DNA of 48,218 nucleotides from CAMAUF01 sp046152925. Lineage in GTDB: Bacteria > Chloroflexota > Dehalococcoidia > Tepidiformales > Tepidiformaceae. Of this stretch, positions 24,558 through 32,941 are shown piece by piece (position 1 is the first letter of the stretch; every line of letters begins with the position of its first letter). A model generated the notes under the pieces. The model made no database searches and had not been told where the DNA came from. It was given only the letters and a program-made list of their open reading frames with translations. The position numbers were made by a program, and so were the translations under genes. Location: positions 1-48,218 of the forward strand of contig JBJXFX010000069.1 of NCBI GenBank assembly GCA_046152925.1, read 5' to 3'.

Positions 24558-25745
24558 ATGGCGACCTACCCCTGGAAGATGAAGTTCGGCGTGTTCATGG
24601 CGCCCTTCCACCCACTCGGCGATAACCCCGGCCTCGCCCTCGAGCGCAACCTGCGCACCATCCAATGGCTCGACGAGCTGCGCTGGGACGAAGCCTGGGT
24701 CGGCGAACACCACTCCGCAGGCTGGGAGACGATTTCGAGCCCTGAGGTGTTCATCGCCCATGCGGCCGCCCTCACCCGGACGATTAAGCTCGGGACTGGC
24801 GTCGTCTCGCTCCCCTACCACAATCCCTACCACGTCGCCGAGCGGATGGTCTTGCTCGACCAGCTCTCGCGCGGCCGCGTGCTGCTCGGTGTCGGGCCGG
24901 GCGCGCTTCCTTCGGACGCGTACCAGTTCAAGCTCGACCCCACCCGCCAGCGGCCGCAAATGGACGAGGCGCTCGGCGTCATCGTCAAGCTCCTCGCGGG
25001 CGAGGAGGTCACGCACGAGAGCGACTGGATCCACCTGCGCGGCTCTCGCATCCAGGTGCCGCTCTACTCGGAGAAGATCCCCGTCTTCGTGGCGTCGACG
25101 CTTTCGCCGGCGGGCCCGACGATCGCAGGCAAGCACGGCGCTGGGCTGATCAACGTCTCGACCTTCATGCCCGCGGGCCTGGACCTCCAGAAGGTCTGGC
25201 AACTCTACTCGGAGACGAGTGAGGCGAACGGCCACGCCGCGGACCGGCGCAATTGGCGGCTGATGTTGCCGATGTACATCGCGGAAACGCGCGAGGAGGC
25301 CTGGCGCGACGTCAGCGTGAAGGCGTACGAGTTCCAGAAGCACTACTTCGAAGACACGCTCGGCCGGGCGTTCGAATTCCCCGGCGCGCCCGAGGACTTC
25401 GCCCAGATGATGGGCATGAGCGGCGGCGCGATCATCGGCACCCCGGACGACGCGATCGAGGCGATCGGCCGGATCTGGGAGATGACCGGCGGCTTCGGTG
25501 GGCTGCTGACCTTGGCCCACGAATGGGCGCCCGCGGAAAAGATGCGCCGCTCGTACGAGCTTTTCGCCCGCTGGGTGGCGCCGCGATTCCAGAACAGCCT
25601 GGACTCGCTGACGGTTGCTCAGAAGTGGGCCGCCGACAACCGCGAGGCGCTCAACCGGAACGAGGTGTCCGCGGTGGTGGCGGCCTTCAACACGTTGGGC
25701 GCGCCCGCGCCGGAACGGGTCTACGGGCAGGCGACCCAGGGGTAA
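24558..25745 (+). CDS. LLM-class flavin-dependent monooxygenase
   Basis: A 395-residue luciferase-like TIM-barrel enzyme of the long form (limonene monooxygenase/alkanal monooxygenase-like). Signature segments: KFGVFMAPFHPLGDNPGLALE, WLDELRWDEAWVGEHHSAGWETISSPEVFIAHAAA, KLGTGVVSLPYHNPYHVAERMVLLDQLSRGRVLLGVGPGAL and a late segment GTPDDAIEAIGRIWEMTGGFGG that closes the barrel. GAGGTGAGCG precedes ATG 24558. FMNH2 would be supplied by a separate reductase. With the P450 and SDR proteins this suggests oxidative attack on a terpene- or alkane-like substrate, but the specificity cannot be read. Confidence 0.88.
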   Translation: MATYPWKMKFGVFMAPFHPLGDNPGLALERNLRTIQWLDELRWDEAWVGEHHSAGWETISSPEVFIAHAAALTRTIKLGTGVVSLPYHNPYHVAERMVLLDQLSRGRVLLGVGPGALPSDAYQFKLDPTRQRPQMDEALGVIVKLLAGEEVTHESDWIHLRGSRIQVPLYSEKIPVFVASTLSPAGPTIAGKHGAGLINVSTFMPAGLDLQKVWQLYSETSEANGHAADRRNWRLMLPMYIAETREEAWRDVSVKAYEFQKHYFEDTLGRAFEFPGAPEDFAQMMGMSGGAIIGTPDDAIEAIGRIWEMTGGFGGLLTLAHEWAPAEKMRRSYELFARWVAPRFQNSLDSLTVAQKWAADNREALNRNEVSAVVAAFNTLGAPAPERVYGQATQG

Positions 25746-25786
25746 GCGAGTCGCCGCGAGGTGTCGGCTCGGATAGGATTGGAGCG

Positions 25787-26935
25787 ATGCCCTCACCCCT
25801 TCGCATCGCTGTCCTCGGCTCCACCGGCTCCATCGGGCGGCAGGCGCTCGATGTCATCCGCCAGCTCCCGGAACGCTTCGAGGTCGTCGCGCTCGCTGCC
25901 GGCCGGAACACCGCCGAGCTCTCGCAGCAGGTCGCGGCGTTTCGCCCCCGTTACGTGTGTGCGGACGCCTCCGCCTCGGCCCTCGACGACGCCGTCGCGG
26001 CCGCTGGTGCGAAGTGGCTCAGCATGGACGAGATGGCCGTCGCCGATGAGGTCGACCTCGTCCTGGTCGGCACCGCGGGTGCGGCGGGTCTGATGCCGAC
26101 CATGCTCGCGCTCCAAGCCGGCCGCCCCGTCGCCATCGCCAACAAAGAGGTCCTCGTGATGGCTGGGCATCTGATCCGCCAGGCCCTGGAGGCGGGTGGC
26201 GGCTCGCTTCGCCCCGTCGATTCGGAGCACTCGGCGATTTGGCAGTGTCTCTGGGGCGAAGAGCAGCATGAGATCCGGCGCATCCTCCTCACGGCGAGCG
26301 GCGGCGCCTTTCGCGACCTCGACGATGCGGCGCTCGCCGCCGTCACCCCTGAACAGGCACTTAACCACCCCACATGGAAGATGGGAGCCAAGATAACCGT
26401 CGATTCCGCGAGCCTCATGAACAAAGGCATGGAGACAATCGAGGCAATGTGGCTGTTCGACGTGCCGATGGAGAAAGTCGAAGTCGTGCTCCATCGTGAA
26501 TCCATCGTCCACTCACTCGTCGAGTTCTCGGATGGGAGCGTCAAGGCCCAGCTCGGCGTCCCGGACATGCGCCTGCCCATCCAATGCGCGCTCGCCTACC
26601 CGGAGCGGATGCCTGCACCGCCGATGCCCGTGCTGGACCTCGCGAAGATTGGCGCCCTCCACTTCGGCAGCCCCGACCTCGCCCGTTTCCCCTGCCTGCG
26701 CCTCGCGATGGACGCCGGACGGGCGGGTGGCACGTATCCCGCTGTGATGGCCGCAGCCGATGAAGTCGCGGTCGCGCGCTTCCTCGCCCGCGAGGTTGGC
26801 TTCCTCGATATCCCACAGATCATCGAATCGGTGCTGGACGAACACACGTCCACGGCCGATCCTGATCTCGAGACCGTGATCGCCGCCGATGCCTGGGCGC
26901 GCCGGGTCGCCCAGCAGATGGAGGTCCGCCTGTGA
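25787..26935 (+). CDS. dxr: 1-deoxy-D-xylulose-5-phosphate reductoisomerase
   Basis: A 382-residue NADPH-dependent enzyme of the MEP isoprenoid pathway (DXP to MEP). It has the NADPH loop VLGSTGSIGRQALDVI, ANKEVLVMAG, the metal-binding VDSEHSAIWQCL, ILLTASGGAFRD, NHPTWKMGAKITVDSASLMNKGMEIIE-like core (here GMETIE) and the terminal DLETVIAADAWAR region; length is normal. ATG 25787 has GGAG just upstream; the longer open frame overlaps the LLM gene. It overlaps rseP by GTGA, the classic dxr-rseP pairing, though uppS and cdsA are not present upstream here. Confidence 0.97.
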   Translation: MPSPLRIAVLGSTGSIGRQALDVIRQLPERFEVVALAAGRNTAELSQQVAAFRPRYVCADASASALDDAVAAAGAKWLSMDEMAVADEVDLVLVGTAGAAGLMPTMLALQAGRPVAIANKEVLVMAGHLIRQALEAGGGSLRPVDSEHSAIWQCLWGEEQHEIRRILLTASGGAFRDLDDAALAAVTPEQALNHPTWKMGAKITVDSASLMNKGMETIEAMWLFDVPMEKVEVVLHRESIVHSLVEFSDGSVKAQLGVPDMRLPIQCALAYPERMPAPPMPVLDLAKIGALHFGSPDLARFPCLRLAMDAGRAGGTYPAVMAAADEVAVARFLAREVGFLDIPQIIESVLDEHTSTADPDLETVIAADAWARRVAQQMEVRL

Positions 26936-28128
26936 TCATGTTCCTCTTGGCGTTCGACCCGGTCGCTATTCTCCGGGCGGCGCTGCCGTTTCTCGTGCTC
27001 CTGTTGGCGCTCGTCATCGTCCACGAATTCGGGCACTTCATCGCGGCGAAGGCGTTTGGCATCAAGGTGCTCGAATTCGGCGTCGGCTTCCCGCCACGGG
27101 TCAAAGGCCTCGTTTGGCGAAAGGGCGAGACCGAGTACACCGTGAACTGGCTGCCAATCGGCGGCTTCGTCCGTCTGCTCGGCGAAGAGGACCCAACAGA
27201 CCCCCGCTCGCTGGCGGCGGCCGCGCGCTGGAAGCGGCTGACGGTCATGTTCGCCGGCATCCTGATGAACCTCGTCCTCGCCGTGATCCTCATGGCCGCT
27301 GGCTTCATGGTGCCGCGCGAACGGTCGCTGAGCCTCGCGCAGTTGACCTCCGTTTCGCCGAACTCGCCCGCCACTGACGCGAAGATCTCCGGCGAAATGG
27401 CAGATGGCTCGCAGCCCGAACAGGGGCTCAAGGCCGGCGACATCGTCCTCAAGATCGAGGGCAAGGAAGTAAAGAACACCTCCGAGCTTCGCTACTACAG
27501 CCGCCTGAACCTCGGAGAGACCCAGGATTGGGTGATCAACCGCGGTGGGTCGCTCTTGGAGGCGAAGGTTTACGCACGCTGGCACCCGCCGGCCACCGAG
27601 GGGCCTATCGGCATCCAGATTGGCGCCCCGGCGAGCTGCTCCGACATCGACGCGGACGGCGAGCCGATCAACTGCCGCCTGCTGTACGACTTCAGCGAGA
27701 ACGTCTCGTACCCGGTCTGGGAGGCCGTCCCGAAGGGCTTCGAATCGCTCATTGAGGCGATGGTCCTGACGAAGAACGAGATCCAGGTCCGCCTCTTTGG
27801 CGGCGGTGGCGCGGCGACGAAGGACGAGCCGGCCCTCCAGGGCCCGGTCGGCATCGCCGCCATCACCGGGGATGTCATCGACCAGGCGGGCTGGCGCTCG
27901 CTGATCGAGCTGGCCGCGCTCCTCAGCCTCAACCTGGCGCTGTTCAACGTGCTCCCGTTCCCGATGCTCGATGGCGGCCGCATCTTCCTCGTGTTCATCG
28001 AGATCCTTCGTGGCGGCCGGCGCATCGCCCCCGAGAAGGAGGCAGTCATCCACCTCACCGGCTTCGCCATCCTGATGGCCGGGGCTGCGGCGATGACGTT
28101 CTTCGACATCCAGCGGATCGTCACCTGA
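26932..28128 (+). CDS. rseP: Site-2 intramembrane zinc metalloprotease (RseP, M50 family)
   Basis: A 398-residue membrane protease that cleaves anti-sigma factors or other single-pass proteins within the bilayer. It has the zinc-binding VHEFGHFIAAK in the first helix, KVLEFGVGFPP and NWLPIGGFVRLLGEEDP typical of RseP, a PDZ-like segment (GLKAGDIVLKIEGKEVKNTSEL) and the second metal-ligand motif NVLPFPMLDGGRI near the C-terminus. The insert between the PDZ domain and the third helix is long, with two Cys (ASCSDIDADGEPINCRL). GTG 26932 has GGAGG seven bases upstream, better placed than for ATG 26938. Its sigma/anti-sigma partner is not in the window. Confidence 0.95.
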   Translation: MIMFLLAFDPVAILRAALPFLVLLLALVIVHEFGHFIAAKAFGIKVLEFGVGFPPRVKGLVWRKGETEYTVNWLPIGGFVRLLGEEDPTDPRSLAAAARWKRLTVMFAGILMNLVLAVILMAAGFMVPRERSLSLAQLTSVSPNSPATDAKISGEMADGSQPEQGLKAGDIVLKIEGKEVKNTSELRYYSRLNLGETQDWVINRGGSLLEAKVYARWHPPATEGPIGIQIGAPASCSDIDADGEPINCRLLYDFSENVSYPVWEAVPKGFESLIEAMVLTKNEIQVRLFGGGGAATKDEPALQGPVGIAAITGDVIDQAGWRSLIELAALLSLNLALFNVLPFPMLDGGRIFLVFIEILRGGRRIAPEKEAVIHLTGFAILMAGAAAMTFFDIQRIVT

Positions 28129-28159
28129 TCCCGGCCAACAGCAGGCCGTGAACGAAAAA

Positions 28160-28180
28160 AGGGGCGCCACGGGCGCCCCT
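28160..28180. terminator. Bidirectional intrinsic terminator between rseP and the thioredoxin-like gene
   Basis: Perfect stem AGGGGCGCC / GGCGCCCCT with a three-base loop. On the minus strand it is followed at once by TTTTTT, a canonical rho-independent terminator for the long glucan/mazG operon. On the plus strand it is followed by TCTTCGTT and can also end the dxr-rseP transcript. Confidence 0.85.
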
Positions 28181-28207
28181 CTTCGTTGCTCGTCCCCGAA
28201 TCCCCGT

Positions 28208-28846
28208 TTAGGCGGTGGCCTTTTCCAGGAGGTCGATGCACTCGTCGACGGCGGCCACGCGCCAGTTTGCCCAGACCTCGCCCTTCTGCCACTCCAGGTA
28301 CTTGTCGCGGGCGGCGGCGCGGGCCTCCGCGATCTCGGCTTCGGTGGGCTCATGGCCGAGCCGCTTGGCGATCCCGGCCGGCGACATGTCGCCAAGTACC
28401 GACTGCGTCAGGTGCATCTGCTCGTTGGCGAGCTTCGGGCGCTCGATGAAGTGGCCGAGCTCGTGATGGTCCTTGTCGTAGAAGACGTAGACGGGGATGG
28501 ACTCGAACTGGCCCTCCTTGAGGTACCCCTGGATCATGTCCTTGTTCTGGTCGCGTTCGAACATGCGAAGCTCGACGCCGGCCGCCTCAGCGATGCGTTG
28601 TGCGACGCCCAGACCGCGGTACACATCTGGGCACCAGTCCTCGCCAATGACGACCATGTGATGGAGGCCGTTCGGCTTAGCGGCGAGCGCCTTGAGCTTC
28701 GCCTTCTGGTCGGCGCTGACGGTGAGCCCGTCGTAATTCTGCTCGAACAGCTCGCGGTTCCGGATGCCGCTCTCGATGTACTGCTGCCAGGTCTTGCCCT
28801 TGGCGACACGGTCGACCGTGATCACCGACTCTTTCTGCTGACCCAT
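28208..28846 (-). CDS. Thioredoxin-fold protein with a single active-site cysteine
   Basis: A 212-residue cytoplasmic protein of the thioredoxin-like family often annotated 'thioredoxin family protein' near transport or stress genes. The core is HHMVVIGEDWCPDVYRGLGVAQRIAE, then VELRMFERDQNKDMIQGYLK and SIPVYVFYD with the expected cis-Pro. The motif is WCPDVY, with one Cys and no CxxC, so a dithiol thioredoxin reaction is unlikely; a monothiol or bacilliredoxin-type role, or a structural one, fits better. ATG 28846 has GGGGGA upstream. It is last in the minus-strand run after mazG, 53 bases downstream, just before the terminator. Confidence 0.75.
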   Translation of the reverse strand: MGQQKESVITVDRVAKGKTWQQYIESGIRNRELFEQNYDGLTVSADQKAKLKALAAKPNGLHHMVVIGEDWCPDVYRGLGVAQRIAEAAGVELRMFERDQNKDMIQGYLKEGQFESIPVYVFYDKDHHELGHFIERPKLANEQMHLTQSVLGDMSPAGIAKRLGHEPTEAEIAEARAAARDKYLEWQKGEVWANWRVAAVDECIDLLEKATA

Positions 28847-28899
28847 GGCGTTCCCCCAGTCAAGATACTTCTGAGGATACAGGTGGGGGGTATGCCCCA

Positions 28900-30318
28900 T
28901 CAATCATGGGAAAGGGCCGCCTTGGCCGCCGCCCATAGTTCGAGCGCCGGAAGTGCCGGGTCGCCCAGTTCGAGGCCTCGCTCCCGGGCTATCCGCTCCA
29001 GCGTGCCGAAGCGCCTGCGAAACTTGGTGTTCGCCACCCGGAGGGCCTGTTCCGCGTCGATCCCGAGCCGGCCGGCGATCCCGGCGATGACGAAGAGGAT
29101 GTCGCCGAACTCGTCCTCGCGGTCTTTCGGACCTTCGGCGCGGGCGAACTCCGCGATTTCTTCGGCCAGCTTCTCCAGGGGGCCGTCCATCCCGGGCCAA
29201 TCGAAGCCCGCGCGCCGGGCCCGCGCCTGCATCGAGTCCGACGCTGCGAGGGCGGGGAGCGACACTGGGACGCCGTCGAGGATGCTGTCGCGGGGCTTTT
29301 CCGCGCGCTTCAAGGCGTCCCAGTTCTGGTACACCTGTTCCGCGGTGCCGGCCTCCGCCTGGGCGAAGACGTGTGGGTGCCGGTGGACGAGCTTGCGCCC
29401 CACCCGTTCGGCGATGTCTCCGAGCGAAAACGTCCCTTCGCGGTCGGCGACTTCGGCGTGCATCAACACCTGCAGGAGCAAGTCGCCGAGCTCTTCGGCG
29501 AGCGCGGTGGGGTCGCCTGCATCGATCGCCTCAAGGACTTCGTAGGACTCCTCGAGCAAGTGGTGGCGCAGCGACGTATGGGTCTGTTCGCGGTCCCAAG
29601 GGCAACCGCCCGGCGCGTGAAGCGACCGCACAATCCCAGCCACCCCTTCGAGGCGGCGCACATCCTCGACTGCCTCGATCGGTGGCACGAAGACCGAGTC
29701 GAGGTAGCCGGTCGGACGATGGTCGAGGGAGGCAAGCTCGACCTCGGACACGCCTTCGCTGGCGCTCCCGAGCGCGTGGAGGAGGGCGACGCGATGCTCT
29801 ACGGGATAGAGGTCGAGGAGTGCGAGCTTCAGCGCGCTCGCCTCGGCCCGGCCCCAGATCTGGCTGATGAGTGCCGGACGGCGCGGGTCGATGCGAAGGT
29901 CGGCGGCATCGCAGAGTTGGACGTCCCGGAGGTCGCGCCGGAGGGCGACGGAGGCGACGTCGGCAAAGCTCACCGCGGCCAGCGCGCGGACGTCGGCGCC
30001 CTGCGCCGCCGCGGCTTCGAGCAGCAGCGTCACGCTCCGTTCCGCCATCAGCGGGTGACCTGGCACCGCGTAGACGACGTCGCCCGTTGCGGCGGCGGCC
30101 AGCACCCGGTCGACCATCTGTTGGTAGGCGACCCTGAAGTCTGGCGCCGCCGCGTAGAGGTCGTCGCAATCGCGCCAGCGGTCGCTCCCCGCGAGGGCGG
30201 CGACGGTCGGGTGGCGGCGCGTGCGGAGGATGACGGTTGGGGCGCTGGCCAGCAGCCTCGCGGTCTCTTCGGTGAGCAACTCGGGCGACCCGGGGCCAAG
30301 TCCACAGACGGTGATCAC
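28900..30318 (-). CDS. mazG: MazG nucleoside triphosphate pyrophosphohydrolase with N-terminal tetrapyrrole-methylase-like domain
   Basis: A 472-residue two-domain protein of the YabN type. Residues 1 to about 200 form the methylase-like part: ITVCGLGPGSPELLT, a GxGxG-like SAM loop, and VVYAVPGHPLMAERSV. The rest is MazG: LRSLHAPGGCPWDREQTHTSLRHHLLEESYEVLEAID, with the EExYE and EELGDLLLQVLMHA Mg2+-binding helices, and a repeat of the fold with FGDILFVIAGIA. It hydrolyses non-canonical NTPs to NMP and PPi. The start is GTG 30318, six bases after the GlgA stop; the frame continues far upstream only as an open frame inside glgA. Its place in a glycogen operon is unexpected. Confidence 0.93.
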   Translation of the reverse strand: MITVCGLGPGSPELLTEETARLLASAPTVILRTRRHPTVAALAGSDRWRDCDDLYAAAPDFRVAYQQMVDRVLAAAATGDVVYAVPGHPLMAERSVTLLLEAAAAQGADVRALAAVSFADVASVALRRDLRDVQLCDAADLRIDPRRPALISQIWGRAEASALKLALLDLYPVEHRVALLHALGSASEGVSEVELASLDHRPTGYLDSVFVPPIEAVEDVRRLEGVAGIVRSLHAPGGCPWDREQTHTSLRHHLLEESYEVLEAIDAGDPTALAEELGDLLLQVLMHAEVADREGTFSLGDIAERVGRKLVHRHPHVFAQAEAGTAEQVYQNWDALKRAEKPRDSILDGVPVSLPALAASDSMQARARRAGFDWPGMDGPLEKLAEEIAEFARAEGPKDREDEFGDILFVIAGIAGRLGIDAEQALRVANTKFRRRFGTLERIARERGLELGDPALPALELWAAAKAALSHD

Positions 30319-30323
30319 GGGGT

Positions 30324-31700
30324 CTACTCTAACGGCACGATGCGGCGAGAACGCAGCGCCGCGACGTACGCCTCGACATAATGCTGCGCGGAAGCGCCCC
30401 ACGAGTAGTCTCGCGACATGCCGTTGACTTGGAGCTTCCGCCAAAGTTCCGGCGTGCGAAACGCGCGGACGGCGCGTTCGAGCCCGCCGGCGAACGCGTG
30501 CGGGCTGAACTCGTTGAACAGAAATCCGGTCCCGGTTTCCGGGTGCTCGTCCGCGTCGAGGATCGTGTCGGCGAGGCCACCCGTGCGGCGGCCAAGCGGC
30601 ACGGCGCCATAGCGCATCGCGATGAGCTGCCCGAGGCCGCAGGGCTCGTAACGCGAGGGCATGAGGAAGAGGTCTGCCCCCGCGTAGATCCGGCGTGCGA
30701 GCGTGTCGTCGAACCGCTCGGTGAGCCGGACGCTCTCCGGGAAGGCTGCTTGGAGCCGCGTCAACTCCTCGCGAAGTCCGGCATCCCCTTGGCCAAGGAC
30801 CACGAGCTGCGCCCCGCACGACAGGATCTCGCCGATCGCACGCAGCACAAGGTCGACGCCCTTCTGTTCGGTGAGACGGCTCACCATGGCGACAACCGGC
30901 CCATCGCGTTCGGGGAGGCCGAGCTCGCGGCGCAGCGCCCCGCGGTTCGCTGAGCGCCCCTCCACCGCGTGGAGATCGTACGACTGCATCAACGCGGGGT
31001 CCGTGCGTGGGTCGAACGCGTCGAAGCTGAGGCCGTTGAGGATGCCACGCAAGGCGCCGCTGCGGAGCTTCAAGAGGTCGTCGAGCCCCTCCCCGTACTC
31101 CGGGGTGAGGATCTCCTGGGCGTAGGTTGGGCTCACCGTTGTGACGATGTCGCTGTAGTAGATCGCCTGCGCAAGGTAATCGTTGAGCTCGTCCGGGCCT
31201 CGGTAGCGCAGATTGTGGATCGTGAAGACCGAGGCCACGCCGCGCAATGCCGGCGTCGCCCAGGCGAGGTTTCGGAGCGCGAAGGCGAGCGGGGCTGTGT
31301 GCCAGTCGTTCAGGTGGAGGATGTCGGGCGTCCACCCCGGGGCCGTCACGATCGCCAGGATCGCGCGGCAAAAGCGCTGGTAGCGGGCGAGGTCGTCGGG
31401 TTCGCCGTAGACGGCCTCGCGCCCGAAGGCGGCCGGGTCGCTCACGAGGTCGACGGGCACGCCGCCCATCCCGGAGACGGTCGAGACCTCGAGCACGCTC
31501 TCCCCTTCGGGAAAGCGGACGCGGAGACGGCGACGGCGTCCGCGCTCGAAGGCGGCAGTCGCACTGGCATGGCAGGGCGCAACCACGCGGACGTCGTGAC
31601 CGATCGCCCGCAGCCGTTCGGGAAGGGCGCCGGCCACATCCGCCAGACCGCCGACCTTGGCGAAAGGGTCCACCTCGGAGGAGGCGAACAGGATCTTCAT
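30324..31700 (-). CDS. glgA: Glycogen synthase (GT5)
   Basis: A 458-residue GT-B enzyme adding glucose from ADP-glucose (or UDP-glucose) to alpha-1,4-glucan. MKILFASSEVDPFAKVGGLADVAGALP carries the KVGGL nucleotide-sugar motif. ILHLNDWHTAPLAF, SVFTIHNLRYRG, VVAMVSRLTEQKGVDLVLRAI and LMPSRYEPCGLGQLIAMRYGAVPLGRRTGGLADTI with the catalytic Glu are all present. ATG 31700 overlaps the stop of the GH57 gene (ATGA). No glgC is in the window, so ADP-glucose must be made elsewhere. Length is normal for the family. Confidence 0.95.
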   Translation of the reverse strand: MKILFASSEVDPFAKVGGLADVAGALPERLRAIGHDVRVVAPCHASATAAFERGRRRRLRVRFPEGESVLEVSTVSGMGGVPVDLVSDPAAFGREAVYGEPDDLARYQRFCRAILAIVTAPGWTPDILHLNDWHTAPLAFALRNLAWATPALRGVASVFTIHNLRYRGPDELNDYLAQAIYYSDIVTTVSPTYAQEILTPEYGEGLDDLLKLRSGALRGILNGLSFDAFDPRTDPALMQSYDLHAVEGRSANRGALRRELGLPERDGPVVAMVSRLTEQKGVDLVLRAIGEILSCGAQLVVLGQGDAGLREELTRLQAAFPESVRLTERFDDTLARRIYAGADLFLMPSRYEPCGLGQLIAMRYGAVPLGRRTGGLADTILDADEHPETGTGFLFNEFSPHAFAGGLERAVRAFRTPELWRKLQVNGMSRDYSWGASAQHYVEAYVAALRSRRIVPLE

Positions 31701-32941
31701 GCGGGGCTCTCCACGAAGAGGATCCGCTCCAGCCGCTGCCGGAGGTCCGCCGCAGCGGCGGCGCGCCACTCCGTCTCACGCCGCTCCGCGTTCGGGATCG
31801 CCGCGAGCGCGACGCTCTTCTCGGCATTGAGGAGCACGGTGGTCAACAGTTGGAACCCGCGATGGATCATGGTCACGTCCCACATCGGCCGGCGGCTTGC
31901 CCACCAAAACTGGCAACTGTGCAGCGCTGCGTCCAGCGTTTCGTCGGCGATGGCGGCGTACTTCTTCGCGCCGTCCGAGGTCGCCGCGAAACAGAGCGCC
32001 GCACCGTGCAGCGCGACTACGTGGTCGACGTAGTCCCATTGCATGGCGTGGACTTCGTTGCCCGGCGACCGCCAGAGCGGGTACGGGTCGCCCGCGGCGA
32101 TGTCGGACTCGGTGGTGCTCCACGAGGCGGCCCTCGGGGTTACGGCCGGGCCTGCGGGGAAGAGGTCGAGCAGTTCGGATGGCTGGACCATAATCACGGG
32201 TGCGGATGCGGCCGGGATTCCGGCCCGCTCGGGGTTGAGAATGTCGTAGGTTGTCGCGAGAAAGTCGCGCTCCCAGCCGCGGATGTGGTGCCCGTAGGTC
32301 TCCCCATCCATGGCAGTTACGACGTACGCCTGGCCGCGTGAGCCGAGTCCGGAGAGGTCCGCGATGAACCGCGTCGGGTCGGTCTCGCGGAACGAGATCC
32401 GGTTGCTTCGGACATCGTCGCGAAAGAGCGCTGCCAGCTCGTGCCCAGGCGTTGCCACGCGGTAGACCGTCGCGGTGGGCCAGCCGTCTGGGCAAGCGAC
32501 GCCGCTGAGCAGCACCCATCCGTGGCCAGCCCGCCCAATCGCGGGCGCCAGGCCGGCGTCGAAGCAGAGCTCGGGCGGGAAGAATCCTGGGCCGCCGCTG
32601 GCGCCGAGGTGCCGCTTGAGCGCGGCCGCGTGGCCGGCGATCGACCGGGCCCGCAGCGGCTCAGACACGAGCGGGAGGATCGGGTGGTATTCGCCGCTTC
32701 CGAGCAATTCGACTTGCCCCATCGCGACCAGTGCGCCCAGCCGTTCGACGACTTCCCCGAGGCCGTGTTCGACCAGCAAGTCGAGGAGGACGCCTTGGAT
32801 GTTGATCGCGAGCCGGGCGTGCGGGTGCTCTTCCAGCACGCCGACGAGCGGCAGGTACGATTCCGTCGCCACCTTCCGCAGGACCGCGTGCGTCTGCGTC
32901 GGGGGCTGATAGAAGTGGAGGATCTGGGCCCAATACGTCAT
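31697..32941 (-). CDS. GH57-family glycoside hydrolase-like protein, function unassigned
   Basis: A 414-residue protein with the GH57 barrel: the first motif is HFYQPP in place of HQHQP, then LINIQGVLLDLL-like strands, ELLGSGEYHPILP, the nucleophile region FFPPELCFDAG (Glu) and the acid region VVTAMDGETYGHHIRGWE (Asp). A C-terminal helical region contains MWDVTMIHRGFQLLTTVLLNAE. It belongs to the less-studied short GH57 group rather than the amylopullulanase, glucanotransferase or branching types. Coupling by ATGA to both neighbours (4-alpha-glucanotransferase and glgA) implies an alpha-glucan substrate. Reaction (hydrolase, transferase or phosphate-related) cannot be read. Confidence 0.75.
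   Translation of the reverse strand: MTYWAQILHFYQPPTQTHAVLRKVATESYLPLVGVLEEHPHARLAINIQGVLLDLLVEHGLGEVVERLGALVAMGQVELLGSGEYHPILPLVSEPLRARSIAGHAAALKRHLGASGGPGFFPPELCFDAGLAPAIGRAGHGWVLLSGVACPDGWPTATVYRVATPGHELAALFRDDVRSNRISFRETDPTRFIADLSGLGSRGQAYVVTAMDGETYGHHIRGWERDFLATTYDILNPERAGIPAASAPVIMVQPSELLDLFPAGPAVTPRAASWSTTESDIAAGDPYPLWRSPGNEVHAMQWDYVDHVVALHGAALCFAATSDGAKKYAAIADETLDAALHSCQFWWASRRPMWDVTMIHRGFQLLTTVLLNAEKSVALAAIPNAERRETEWRAAAAADLRQRLERILFVESPA

Noticed and set aside
30319..31827. Continuous open frame that would extend the MazG protein by about 500 residues at its N-terminus
   Set aside because: The extra part is antisense-free but out-of-frame sequence of glgA, Arg/Pro/Gly-rich with no domain; the real start is the GTG at 30318 directly before ITVCGLGPGS.
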